NCBI GenBank assembly: GCA_001644455.1
Contig: LSTF01000001.1
Coordinates: forward strand, 1-64,000
Length of the DNA stretch: 64,000 nucleotides
Direction: 5' to 3'
Source: Betaproteobacteria bacterium SCGC AG-212-J23
GTDB taxonomy: Bacteria > Pseudomonadota > Gammaproteobacteria > Burkholderiales > SG8-39
The notes under the pieces are model-generated. The model was not told where the DNA came from. It made no database searches and saw only the letters and a program-made list of their open reading frames with translations. A program made the translations under genes and the position numbers. Of this stretch, positions 46,086 to 55,592 are shown piece after piece (the first letter of the stretch is position 1; each line of letters opens with the position of its first letter).

Positions 46086-47369
46086 ATGACTTTCATTCGA
46101 CCGTTGGCCGCCATGGCCGCGCTGGCGCTCGCCGTCGCCGCGCAGGCGCAGCAGAAGGAAATCAAGATCGGCTTCATCTACGACGTGAGCGGCCCGTTCG
46201 CGGGCGGGGGCTCCGAGCCGGCGCAGATCGGCACCAAGGCGATCGTCGACTACGTCAACGAGCACGGCGGCGTCGCCGGCTACAAGATCGTGCCGATCTT
46301 CGCCGACGCGCAGTCCAAGGTCGACGTGGCGATCAACGAGATGACCCGCCTCATCGACCAGGAGAAGGTCGACATCATCAGCGGCGTGTACTCGAGCGCG
46401 CAGTGCGTGCCGATGGTGCAGCAGGCCGACGCGCGCAAGAAGTTCACCTGGCTCAACGTCTGCGTCGCCACCGCGGTGTTCAAGGACAAGAAGCTGCAGT
46501 ACGTGTTCCGCCCGCAGGCGCACTCCGACCAGTTCGGCGCCTGGTCGTGCGACTACATCACTCACTATGCCAAGTCGAAGTTCGGCACCGATCCCAAGAA
46601 CCTGCGGGTGGCGATCATCCACGAGGACGGCCCGTACGGCGTCGGCGTCGCCGCGGGCAACGAGGCGCAGTGCAAGAAGGACGGCCTCAACATCGTGCTG
46701 AAGGAAGGCTACTCGGCGACCGCGCCGGACCTCTCCAGCCTGGTCACCAAGCTGAAGCGCGCGCGGCCCGACGTGCTGCTGCACACCGGGTACAACCCGG
46801 ACATCACGCTTTTCCTGCGCCAGGCGAAGGAGCAGGGCCTGAAGTTCAAGGCGGTGATCGGCCATGGCGCCGGCCACAGCCAGTTCGACAAGCTCTCGCA
46901 GACCTTCGGCAAGGACGTGAACTACTTCCACACCATCGACCCGGCGGCGGCGCAGCTGCTCGACCCGAAGACGCTCAAGCCCGGCGTATGGGCGATGACG
47001 CAGGAGATGGTGAAGCGCTACCAGGCGGTGAAGGGCCCGGGCGAGCTGCCGCCGCACGTGTCGATGGGCTTCAACAACACCTGGATCCTGCTGAACGACG
47101 TGCTGCCGCGCGCGATCAAGAAGTACGGCGGCTTCGACTCCGAGTCGCTGCGCAAGGCCGCGCTCGAGACCGACATCCCGGTGGGCGGCACGATGCAGGG
47201 CTACGGCGTCAAGTTCTACCCGCCCGGGCATCCGCTCGCCGGGCAGAACGAGCGCGCCTTCCCGGTGGTGATGCAGTTCGTCGACGGCAAGGCGCGCATC
47301 GTCTGGCCGATGGCGATCGCCTCCGAGCCGGTGCTGCCCTTCCCGAAGGGCCACGCCTACGCCCCATAG
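46086..47369 (+). CDS. Branched-chain amino acid-type ABC transporter substrate-binding protein
   Basis: EIKIGFIYDVSGPFAGGGSEPAQIGTKAIVDYVNEHGGVAGYKIVPIFADAQ. Confidence 0.92.
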   Translation: MTFIRPLAAMAALALAVAAQAQQKEIKIGFIYDVSGPFAGGGSEPAQIGTKAIVDYVNEHGGVAGYKIVPIFADAQSKVDVAINEMTRLIDQEKVDIISGVYSSAQCVPMVQQADARKKFTWLNVCVATAVFKDKKLQYVFRPQAHSDQFGAWSCDYITHYAKSKFGTDPKNLRVAIIHEDGPYGVGVAAGNEAQCKKDGLNIVLKEGYSATAPDLSSLVTKLKRARPDVLLHTGYNPDITLFLRQAKEQGLKFKAVIGHGAGHSQFDKLSQTFGKDVNYFHTIDPAAAQLLDPKTLKPGVWAMTQEMVKRYQAVKGPGELPPHVSMGFNNTWILLNDVLPRAIKKYGGFDSESLRKAALETDIPVGGTMQGYGVKFYPPGHPLAGQNERAFPVVMQFVDGKARIVWPMAIASEPVLPFPKGHAYAP

Positions 47370-48092
47370 GTGTTCCTACAAGTCTCAAAACTCACCAAGA
47401 GATTTGGCGGGTTTACTGCGGTAAGCGACGTTTCGTTCGAGGTGGCCGAGGGCGAGATCCTCGGCCTCATCGGCCCGAACGGCTCGGGGAAGAGCACCAC
47501 CTTCAACCTCATCGCCGGCGCGCTGAAGCCCGACGCGGGCTCGGTGCGCTTTCGCGGCGACGAGGTCGGCGGGCTGCCGGCGTACCGCGTCGCGCACGCC
47601 GGCATCGGCCGCACCTACCAGATCCCGCGGCCGTTCAAGAAGCTCTCGCTCCTCGAGAACGTCGCGCTCGCCGCGTTCTACGGCGCGAACTCCCGCCTTT
47701 CCCGTGAGAAGGCATTCGAGCTCGCGAAGGATTCCCTGAAACTAGTTGGGTTACAGGAAACGAAAGTGGAAGGCTTGGGCGCGTCGGCGCTGAAGAAGCT
47801 CGAGCTCGCCCGCGCGCTCGCCACGCAGCCCAAGCTGCTGCTCGCCGACGAGTCGCTCGGCGGCCTCGACCACGCGGAGATGGACGGCGCGGCCGACATG
47901 CTGGCGCGGATCCGCGCCGAGCGCGGCGTCACCATCGTCTGGGTCGAGCACATCATGGGCGTGCTGATGCGCGTCGTCGATCGCTGCGTGGTGCTCGACC
48001 ACGGCGTGGTGATCGCCCAGGGCAAGCCGGCCGACGTCGCGAAGGACGCGAAGGTCATCGAGGTGTACCTGGGGACCGATGCTTTCGCTTAG
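47370..48092 (+). CDS. ABC transporter ATP-binding protein (LivG-like)
   Basis: GLIGPNGSGKSTTFNLIAGALKPDAG; GIGRTYQIPRPFKKL. Confidence 0.93.
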   Translation: MFLQVSKLTKRFGGFTAVSDVSFEVAEGEILGLIGPNGSGKSTTFNLIAGALKPDAGSVRFRGDEVGGLPAYRVAHAGIGRTYQIPRPFKKLSLLENVALAAFYGANSRLSREKAFELAKDSLKLVGLQETKVEGLGASALKKLELARALATQPKLLLADESLGGLDHAEMDGAADMLARIRAERGVTIVWVEHIMGVLMRVVDRCVVLDHGVVIAQGKPADVAKDAKVIEVYLGTDAFA

Positions 48093-48777
48093 CGACATTT
48101 CCGCCGCGTACGGCGGCTTCCAGGCGCTGTTCGGCGTCAGCCTCGAGGTGCGCGCCGGCGAATCGGTGGCGGTGATCGGCCCCAACGGTGCGGGCAAGAC
48201 GACGCTGCTCCGCCTGATTTCCAAGCTGATCGAACCCACGCAGGGAACGATCTCATTTCAAGACAATTCCCTTGTGCATGTCCCTCCTCATCAGGTGGTG
48301 GGACGCGGCATTGCCCACGTGCCGGAGAACCGGCGGCTCTTCCCGCGCCTCACCGTCGAAGAGAACCTGCGCATGGGGGCATTCACCGCGCGCGAAAAAT
48401 ACCAGGAACGACTTTCGCTGGTTTATGAATTGTTTCCCCGCATGAAAGAACGTCGCGCCCAGCCCGCGGGCACGCTCTCGGGCGGGGAGCAGCAGATGTG
48501 CGCCATCGGCCGCGCGCTCATGTCGGGGCCGAAGCTGCTCCTGCTCGACGAGCCCTCGGCCGGGCTCGCGCCGGTGGTGGTGCAGTCGATCTTCGAGCTG
48601 GTGAGGAAGATCTGCCGCGAGGGCTACACGGTGCTGATCGTCGAGCAGAACATCCGCCAGGTGCTGAAGGTCGTCGAGCGCGCGTACCTGCTCGAGGCGG
48701 GGAAGATCAAGATGCAGGGACCGTCGCAGGACTTCCTCCGGTCCGAAGAAATTCGCAAGGCCTACCTGGGGCTCTGA
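48079..48777 (+). CDS. ABC transporter ATP-binding protein (LivF-like)
   Basis: VIGPNGAGKTTLLRLISKL; TLSGGEQQMCAIGRALMSGPKLLLLDEPSAGLAP. Confidence 0.94.
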   Translation: MLSLSDISAAYGGFQALFGVSLEVRAGESVAVIGPNGAGKTTLLRLISKLIEPTQGTISFQDNSLVHVPPHQVVGRGIAHVPENRRLFPRLTVEENLRMGAFTAREKYQERLSLVYELFPRMKERRAQPAGTLSGGEQQMCAIGRALMSGPKLLLLDEPSAGLAPVVVQSIFELVRKICREGYTVLIVEQNIRQVLKVVERAYLLEAGKIKMQGPSQDFLRSEEIRKAYLGL

Positions 48778-49640
48778 TGGAAATCTTCGACATCTATCTC
48801 CTCGAAGCCGTCCTCAACGGGCTATTGCTCGGCGGGCTGCTCGCGCTGCTCTCGCTCGGCCTGAACCTGATCTTCGGCGTGATCGACGTGGTGTGGATCT
48901 GCTACGCGGAATTGATCATGTGCGGCATGTACGCGGTCTACTACCTGCACGTGCAGTACCACTGGCCGCTCTACGCGGCGATGCCGGCGGCGATCGTCAT
49001 CGTGGCGATGCTCGGCGTGCTGCTGCACCAGCTGGTGATCAAGCCGGTGCTCGCCGCCGAGCCGATCAACCAGCTGCTCGTCACCGGCGGCGTGCTCTTC
49101 TTCCTGCAGGCGGCGGCGACGCTCGCCTTCGGCATCGACTTCAAGAACCTCGGCGTGAGCCTGCCGGCGGTGCGCATCGGCGAGATGTCGTTCTCCGCGG
49201 CGCGCCTGATCGCGTTCGGCGCGGCAGTCTTGGGAGTCCTCGGTTTATTTGTTTTTTTAAGAAAAACTTATTTAGGTACGGCGATCCGCGCAATCAGTCA
49301 GGACCGGGCGATCATGCCGCTGATGGGCGTGAGCCCGGGGCGCATCTACACGCTCACCTCCGCGCTCGGCGGCGCGCTCGCCGGCCTCGGCTCCTGCCTG
49401 CTGGTGCTGCAGTACGACGTGCACCCGGCGATCGGCCTGTCCTTCGGCCCGATCACCTTCCTCATCTGCGTGATGGGCGGCCTGGGGAGCATGGCGGGCG
49501 GCCTGATCGCGGCGTTCGTCTTCGCCCAGTTCATCTCGGTCGGCGGCTTCTTCTTCGCCGTCGAGTGGGGCTACGTCATCGCCTTCGCCTTCTTCATCGG
49601 GATGATGTTTGTGAGACCCCAGGGCTTGTTTCGAAGATGA
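48777..49640 (+). CDS. Branched-chain amino acid ABC permease (LivH-like)
   Basis: LLEAVLNGLLLGGLLALLSLGLNLIFGVI; GTAIRAISQDRAIMPLMGVSPGRIYTLT. Confidence 0.93.
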   Translation: MEIFDIYLLEAVLNGLLLGGLLALLSLGLNLIFGVIDVVWICYAELIMCGMYAVYYLHVQYHWPLYAAMPAAIVIVAMLGVLLHQLVIKPVLAAEPINQLLVTGGVLFFLQAAATLAFGIDFKNLGVSLPAVRIGEMSFSAARLIAFGAAVLGVLGLFVFLRKTYLGTAIRAISQDRAIMPLMGVSPGRIYTLTSALGGALAGLGSCLLVLQYDVHPAIGLSFGPITFLICVMGGLGSMAGGLIAAFVFAQFISVGGFFFAVEWGYVIAFAFFIGMMFVRPQGLFRR

Positions 49641-49647
49641 GCAAGCG

Positions 49648-50565
49648 ATGATCGGCAACTACCCGCTGCACCTCATGATCCTGGTGCTGCTCTGGGGCTA
49701 CATCTATACGGGCTGGTCGCTGATGGGGCGCCTGGGCATGGTGAGCTTCGGCCACGGCGCGTTCATGGGCATCGGCGCGTACACGGTGGTGATGCTGTGG
49801 AACCACTTCGGCCTCTCGCCGTGGCTCGGCGCGCCGGCCGCGCTGGCGCTGACCGCGGCGGTCGCGCTGGTCATCGCCTACCCGTGCTTTCGCTTCAAGA
49901 TCGTCGGCCACTACTTCGCGCTGGTGACGCTCGCGCTCTCGGAAGTGACGCGGCTGGTGATCACCGCGATGCGCGATGTGACCGGCGGCTCGCTCGGCGC
50001 GACACCGAACGGCGCGCTCACCGAAGGCCGGAGCGTGGCGATCGGCGCGCTGCAGTTCTCCGACAAGTGGGTCTGGCTCGCCATCATCTTCGCTTTTTGG
50101 TTGCTGGGCCTGTGGGTGTGGCGCCTCGTCGACCGCGGCATGGGACGGCTCGCGCTGCAGGCGATCAGCGAGGACGAGGAGGCGGCGGCCTCGATCGGCA
50201 TCCACGTCACGCGCGCCAAGCTGCAGGTGACGCTCGTCTCGGCGCTCATGACCTGCACCGGCGGCATCCTCTACGCGCAGTACCAGCTCTACGTGAACCC
50301 GGACACCGTCTCGGGCATCGCCATCAGCCTGCAGATGGTGTTCGGCGTCATCGCCGGCGGCATGTTCGTCATGCTCGGGCCGACGGTCGGCGCCGCGTTC
50401 ACGCTGCTGCTCGCCGAGGGCCTGCGGCTCGCCTTCGGCAACAAGTACCCGGCGCTCGACACCACGATCTACGGCGCGATGCTGGTCCTGTTCATCATCT
50501 TCATGCCCAAGGGGATCCTGGGCGCGCTGCTTGATCTAGTGCGCCGCCCGCGGCGCGCTTCCTAG
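49648..50565 (+). CDS. Branched-chain amino acid ABC permease (LivM-like)
   Basis: GWSLMGRLGMVSFGHGAFMGIGAYT; LALQAISEDEEAAASIGIHVTRAKL. Confidence 0.93.
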   Translation: MIGNYPLHLMILVLLWGYIYTGWSLMGRLGMVSFGHGAFMGIGAYTVVMLWNHFGLSPWLGAPAALALTAAVALVIAYPCFRFKIVGHYFALVTLALSEVTRLVITAMRDVTGGSLGATPNGALTEGRSVAIGALQFSDKWVWLAIIFAFWLLGLWVWRLVDRGMGRLALQAISEDEEAAASIGIHVTRAKLQVTLVSALMTCTGGILYAQYQLYVNPDTVSGIAISLQMVFGVIAGGMFVMLGPTVGAAFTLLLAEGLRLAFGNKYPALDTTIYGAMLVLFIIFMPKGILGALLDLVRRPRRAS

Positions 50566-51549
50566 CAGCTCTTCCAGCTCTTTCTTCCACCACTTGGCGC
50601 TGCCGGTCGTGCCGTGCCCTGCGGTGTCGGGGCTACCCGGAATCAGCAGCACGCGGCCGTTCTTCACCCGCTTGATCTCGCGATCGAGCACGCCCGTCTC
50701 GGGCGGGTTGCGCTCGTCGTCGGCGGAGTTGATCGCGAGCAGCGTCGCGGTGATCTTCTCGAGGCCGGGCGAAGGGTTGTAGTCGCGCGACGAATCCCAC
50801 TGGTAGAGGGTGTCGTCTGGGTCGGCGGTGAAGGGCGCCTTGAGGCGCGCATCGAGGAGCGCGTCGGCCTTCTCGCGCGTCGGCGCGGCCTTGTAGAGCG
50901 CCTGGCTGCCGCCGCTGGTCGCGAAGCCGAAGAACACCGACGCGAACTGGGCGTTCTTCGGGTCGCGGCGGATCGAGTCGATGATCAGGCGCCGCAGGAT
51001 CCAGTTGCGGCTCGCCATCTCGGTCGGCAGCGAGGCCATCGGCACGGCGATGTCCATGAAGCCGGGGTGCTTCTCCGCCCAGATCCAGGTCTGCATGCCG
51101 CCCATCGAGTTGCCGATGACGAGGCGCGCGTGGTGCACCTTCAGCCCCTCGGTCGCGAGGCGGTGCGCGGCGTCGACCATGTCGTCGTAGTTGTAGCGCG
51201 GGAACTTCGCGTGCATCCCGTCGGAAGGCTTGCTCGACTGGCCGTGGCCGAGCGAGTCGGGGAGGATGATGAAGTAGCGCTTCGCGTCGAGCGGCTGGCC
51301 GGGGCCGAACAGCTCGCCCGCAAACGCGGGCGTGAGCATGCTCGCGCCGGAGCCGGTCGTGCCGTGCAGCACCAGCACCGGCTCGCCGGTCGGCGCGCCC
51401 AGCGTGCGGTAGTGCATGCGCAGCTCGGGCAGCGTCTCGCCGGTGTGGAATTTGAAATCGCGCGCGACCCAGCTCCCTTCCTGCGGCGCCGGGTAATCGG
51501 CGTGGGCGGAAAAGGCGATCACCAACAGAAACAGTTTCAAGAGCTTCAT
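50536..51549 (-). CDS. Alpha/beta hydrolase (homoserine O-acetyltransferase-like fold)
   Basis: ELRMHYRTLGAPTGEPVLVLHGTTGSG; ARLVIGNSMGGMQTWIWAEKHPGFMD. Confidence 0.88.
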   Translation of the reverse strand: MKLLKLFLLVIAFSAHADYPAPQEGSWVARDFKFHTGETLPELRMHYRTLGAPTGEPVLVLHGTTGSGASMLTPAFAGELFGPGQPLDAKRYFIILPDSLGHGQSSKPSDGMHAKFPRYNYDDMVDAAHRLATEGLKVHHARLVIGNSMGGMQTWIWAEKHPGFMDIAVPMASLPTEMASRNWILRRLIIDSIRRDPKNAQFASVFFGFATSGGSQALYKAAPTREKADALLDARLKAPFTADPDDTLYQWDSSRDYNPSPGLEKITATLLAINSADDERNPPETGVLDREIKRVKNGRVLLIPGSPDTAGHGTTGSAKWWKKELEELLGSAPRAAH

Positions 51550-51582
51550 GTCTCCTCCTTGCGGGAATCCTACAATGGTCCC

Positions 51583-52530
51583 ATGCGGATATTGGCGGCG
51601 GTCCTGCTTTTTGCGTTCGGCGCGGCGCACGCTGCCTGGCCGGAAAAGCCGATCCGCTTCGTCGTTCCCTCGGCGCCGGGCGGCTCGCCCGACGTCCTGA
51701 TGCGCATCCTCGCGCAGCAACTCTCGGTGCAGTTGGGCGTTCCCTTCGTCATCGACAACAAGCCGGGCGCGTCGTACGTGCCGGGGACCATGGACATCGT
51801 CCGCGCGCCGCCCGACGGCTACACGCTCGGCTACGGCAACATTGTCTCGCTCGCCATCAACTACTCGCTGCTGCAGAAGGTGCCGTACCTCGTCGAGCGC
51901 GACCTGACGCTGGTCTCGAACTGCGTGAACGTCTTCAACATGCTCGCGGTGAGCAACGACCTGCCGGTGCGCACGGTGCCGGAGCTGATCGAGTACGCGA
52001 GGAAGAATCCGGGCAAGCTCACCAACGGCTCGTCGGGCAACGGCACCACCGGGCACCTCGGCGGAGAGCTCTTCAAGATGATGACCGGCATTTCCATGGT
52101 GCACGCGCCGTACAAGGGCAGCCCGCAGGCGATCAACGACCTGATGGCCGGGCGAATCCAGGTGATGTTCGACAACGTGCCCTCGATCGGGCCGCATGTG
52201 AAGGCTGGCAAGGTGCGCGGCCTCGGCGTCTCCTCGCTCGTGCGCGCGGCGCAGTTCCCGCAGATTCCGGCGATCGCCGAGAGCGTGCCGGGCTACCAGA
52301 CCAACGCCTGGGGCGGCGTCATCGGCCCCGCCGGGCTGCCGCCCGAAATCGTCAAGAGGCTTTCCCTGGAAATCAGGAAAGCATTGGCGGCGCCCGAAGT
52401 CGCGGAGCGCTATCGCGTCCTCGACACCGAGCCCGACGGCAGCGGCCCCGAGGCGTTCGCCGAGCTGGTGCGCAGGGAAACCCGCAAGTGGGGAGACGTG
52501 GTCTCCCGTTCCGGCGCGAAGGTGGACTGA
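51583..52530 (+). CDS. TctC/Bug substrate-binding receptor
   Basis: WPEKPIRFVVPSAPGGSPDVLMRILAQQLSVQLGVPFVIDNKPGASYVPG. Confidence 0.94.
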   Translation: MRILAAVLLFAFGAAHAAWPEKPIRFVVPSAPGGSPDVLMRILAQQLSVQLGVPFVIDNKPGASYVPGTMDIVRAPPDGYTLGYGNIVSLAINYSLLQKVPYLVERDLTLVSNCVNVFNMLAVSNDLPVRTVPELIEYARKNPGKLTNGSSGNGTTGHLGGELFKMMTGISMVHAPYKGSPQAINDLMAGRIQVMFDNVPSIGPHVKAGKVRGLGVSSLVRAAQFPQIPAIAESVPGYQTNAWGGVIGPAGLPPEIVKRLSLEIRKALAAPEVAERYRVLDTEPDGSGPEAFAELVRRETRKWGDVVSRSGAKVD

Positions 52531-53957
52531 TGGACCTGGTGATTCGCAACGCGACCGTCATCGACGGTACCCGCGCTCCCCGCTTTCAGGCCGATATCGG
52601 CATCGCTGGCGGGCGGATCGCAGCGATTGGAAAAGCACCGAAGGGCAATAAGGAGATCGATGGCGGAGGAAAGATCCTGGCGCCGGGATTCATCGACGCG
52701 CACACCCACGACGACCGCCTGATGCTTTCCGCCCCGGAGATGGCGCCCAAGGTGAGCCAGGGCGTGACCACGGTGGTCGCCGGCAACTGCGGCATTTCGC
52801 TCGCTCCCGCGCCGAAGGGCATGCGAGCACCGGTGACGCCGCCGATCGACCTCATGGACGACGAAGGGAAATGGTTTCGCTTCAAGGAATTCAAGGATTA
52901 CGTAAAGACCCTGAGAGAAAATCCGCCTGCAACCAACTGTGCTCTGCTCGTCGGCCACACGATGCTGCGCGTGCAGACGATGGATGATGTCGAAAGAGCC
53001 GCTTCAGAAAAAGAGATTTCTTCCATGCAACGCCTGGTGGAGGAAGCCCTTGAAGCCGGCGCGATCGGCGTCTCGACCGGCCTCTACTACGAGCCCGCCA
53101 GCGCCGCGCCGACCGAGGAAGTGATCGAGGTCTGCCGCCCGCTCTCGAGGCGCAACGCGCTCTACTGCACGCACATGCGCGACGAGGGCGACCGCATCGT
53201 CGACTCGCTGGAGGAAACCTTCCGCATCGGCCGCGAGCTCGGCGTGCCGGTGGTGATCTCGCACCACAAGCTCGCCGGCACGCCCAACCACGGCCGCTCC
53301 GCCGAGACGCTGCCGCTCATCGAGAAGGCGATGCGCTCGCAGAAGATCGGCCTCGACTGCTACCCCTACTGCGCGTCCTCGACGATCCTTTCCTTTGGCC
53401 GGACCCAGGTGGCTTCGAAGACGCTGGTGACCTGGTCGAAGCCGCACCCCGAATTCCAGGGGATGGATCTGCGCGACATTGCTACGAAAATGAGACGTTC
53501 GATCGAAGAGACCGTAGGGCAGCTGGTCCCCGCGGGGGCAATCTATTTCTCGATGGACGAGAAAGACGTGCAGCGCATCCTCGCCTTCGAGCACACCATG
53601 ATCGGCTCCGACGGCCTGCCGCACGACGCGGCGCCGCACCCGCGGCTGTGGGGGACCTTTCCGCGCGTGCTCGGGCACTATGCAAATGGCCTGAACCTGT
53701 TTCCGCTCGAGACGGCGGTCTACAAGATGACCGGCCTCACGGCGAAGACCTTCGGCCTCGCGGATCGCGGCGTGTTGAAGGAGGGCTATGCCGCCGACAT
53801 CGTGCTCTTTGATGAAGGCATCCACGAGAGCGCGACCTTCGAGAAGCCCATCCAGGCGGCGAAAGGCATCGACACCGTGATCGTCAACGGCCAGGCGGTG
53901 TGGCGCGGCGGCAAGCCGACCGGCGCGCGGCCGGGGAAGGTCCTGAGACGGGAATAG
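52530..53957 (+). CDS. D-aminoacylase / N-acyl-D-amino-acid deacylase
   Basis: MDLVIRNATVIDGT; APGFIDAHTHDDRL; GVTTVVAGNCGISLAP; IGSDGLPHDAAPHPRLWGTFPRVLGHY. Confidence 0.93.
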   Translation: MDLVIRNATVIDGTRAPRFQADIGIAGGRIAAIGKAPKGNKEIDGGGKILAPGFIDAHTHDDRLMLSAPEMAPKVSQGVTTVVAGNCGISLAPAPKGMRAPVTPPIDLMDDEGKWFRFKEFKDYVKTLRENPPATNCALLVGHTMLRVQTMDDVERAASEKEISSMQRLVEEALEAGAIGVSTGLYYEPASAAPTEEVIEVCRPLSRRNALYCTHMRDEGDRIVDSLEETFRIGRELGVPVVISHHKLAGTPNHGRSAETLPLIEKAMRSQKIGLDCYPYCASSTILSFGRTQVASKTLVTWSKPHPEFQGMDLRDIATKMRRSIEETVGQLVPAGAIYFSMDEKDVQRILAFEHTMIGSDGLPHDAAPHPRLWGTFPRVLGHYANGLNLFPLETAVYKMTGLTAKTFGLADRGVLKEGYAADIVLFDEGIHESATFEKPIQAAKGIDTVIVNGQAVWRGGKPTGARPGKVLRRE

Positions 53958-54007
53958 CAGGCGGTCCGTACTGTTAGTCAACGAACGTTCACCACGGAGG
54001 AGGTCCA

Positions 54008-54661
54008 GTGAAAATCACCATCATCACGGCAGCGTTGCTGCTGGCATTCGGAGCGCAGGCGCAGGACAAGAAGCCCGCAGGCAAGATGTCGTTCTTCGTC
54101 ACCAGCGCCGGCAAGGGCAACGGCGCGGACCTGGGCGGCCTGGAAGGCGCCGACGCGCATTGCAACGCACTCGCCAAGGCCGCGGGCTCGAAACAGAGTA
54201 ACTGGAAGGCCTACCTCAGCACCTCGCTGCCGGGCGGCGACGCCGGCGTCAATGCGCGCGATCGCATCGGCAAGGGCCCCTGGTACAACGCCAAGGGCGT
54301 CATGGTGGCGAAGAACGTCAACGACCTGCACTCGAGCAAGAACAACATCAACAAGCAGACCGCGCTCGACGAGAAGGGCAACCCGATCAAGGGCCGCGGC
54401 GACACGCCGAACGAGCACGACATCCTCACCGGCTCCGATCCGATGGGCATGTACTCCACCGCCGGCGGCGACACGACCTGCGGCAACTGGACGAAGAGCG
54501 GCGAGGGTTCGGCGATCGTCGGCCACCACGACCTGCAGGGCCTGAAGGACACGCGGCACATGAAGTCGTGGAATTCCTCGCACGGCTCGCGCGGCTGCAG
54601 CCAGGACAACCTGAAGGCCTCCGGCGGCGCGGGACTGCTTTACTGCTTCGCAGCGAAGTAG
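54008..54661 (+). CDS. Secreted lectin/endostatin-like-fold protein
   Basis: Signal peptide; MSFFVTSAGKGNGADLGGLEGADAHCNALAKAAGS...SWNSSHGSRGCSQDNLKASGGAGLLYCFA. Confidence 0.65.
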   Translation: MKITIITAALLLAFGAQAQDKKPAGKMSFFVTSAGKGNGADLGGLEGADAHCNALAKAAGSKQSNWKAYLSTSLPGGDAGVNARDRIGKGPWYNAKGVMVAKNVNDLHSSKNNINKQTALDEKGNPIKGRGDTPNEHDILTGSDPMGMYSTAGGDTTCGNWTKSGEGSAIVGHHDLQGLKDTRHMKSWNSSHGSRGCSQDNLKASGGAGLLYCFAAK

Positions 54662-54665
54662 CTTT

Positions 54666-54995
54666 TCATTTCTTCTTGAGGAGGTCCTGGAGCGCGGTGC
54701 CGGTCACCCGCTCCACGCGACCGTCGTTGGTGAGCTCGACTGCCTCGCCGGCGAAGAAGGTGTTGTCTTCGACGTCCACGGTCTGGAAGCCGCCGACGTC
54801 CATGCGGATCTGCAGGCGATAGAGATGCGGCTCCTTCTCCTTCTTCGTGCCCTGGTTCGGCACCACCGCGATCGAGTCGATCACGCCCGAGCCGGCGCGG
54901 AAATTCCCGGGCCGGACGATCTGGCTCTCGTTCTGCGCCGGGTCGGAGGTGTAGGTACATCCCGCGAGGACGAGAAGCAGCAAGGCGAGGCGCAT
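54666..54995 (-). CDS. Small putative lipoprotein
   Basis: Lipobox-like MRLALLLLVLAGC; 109 aa. Confidence 0.75.
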   Translation of the reverse strand: MRLALLLLVLAGCTYTSDPAQNESQIVRPGNFRAGSGVIDSIAVVPNQGTKKEKEPHLYRLQIRMDVGGFQTVDVEDNTFFAGEAVELTNDGRVERVTGTALQDLLKKK

Positions 54996-55100
54996 CCCCT
55001 GATTCTGCCATTCTTGACCGGCGAATCTCCCTGATCCGGGCAGCGCAGTGCCTCGCTTCCCCAGTGCAATGGCGGAATCCTCTCCACGAAAGGAAACGCC

Positions 55101-55592
55101 ATGCTGAAGCAGTCACTGATCCTCGCCGCGCTCGTCGCCATGAGCGGCTGCGATCCTCGGTCTCCGACCAAGGAGGCGCCAAAGGTCTCCGCCCTGCCGC
55201 AACCGGACACCTTCCGCGCCGAAGTGCTGTTCGACTTCGAGCGTGCCGAGCTGGGCGGCGAGGGCCGCAAGCTGCTCGACGAGCTGGCGCGCGAGCTGGT
55301 CGCCTCGGACATCGAGCGGCTGACCGCCACGGCGCACACCGATCGCATCGGCGGTGCGGCGTACAACGAGGAGCTGGCGGCGCGCCGTGCCGAAGCGATC
55401 CGCGACTACCTGGTCGGCAAGGGCGTGCCCGTGGACTTGCTGCAGGTCGAGGGCAAGGGCGCGCGCGAGCCGGTCACCGCCGGGCGCTGCGACGGCCTGG
55501 GTCCCGAGAACAAGCAGAACGCGAAGCTGATCGCCTGCCTGCGGCCCGATCGCCGCGCGGTGATCGAAGTCAGGCAGCGAGCGGCGCGCTGA
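55101..55592 (+). CDS. OmpA-family lipoprotein
   Basis: Lipobox LVAMSGC; VLFDFERAELGGEGRKLLDEL..LTATAHTDRIGGAAYNEELAARRAEAIRDYL. Confidence 0.9.
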   Translation: MLKQSLILAALVAMSGCDPRSPTKEAPKVSALPQPDTFRAEVLFDFERAELGGEGRKLLDELARELVASDIERLTATAHTDRIGGAAYNEELAARRAEAIRDYLVGKGVPVDLLQVEGKGAREPVTAGRCDGLGPENKQNAKLIACLRPDRRAVIEVRQRAAR

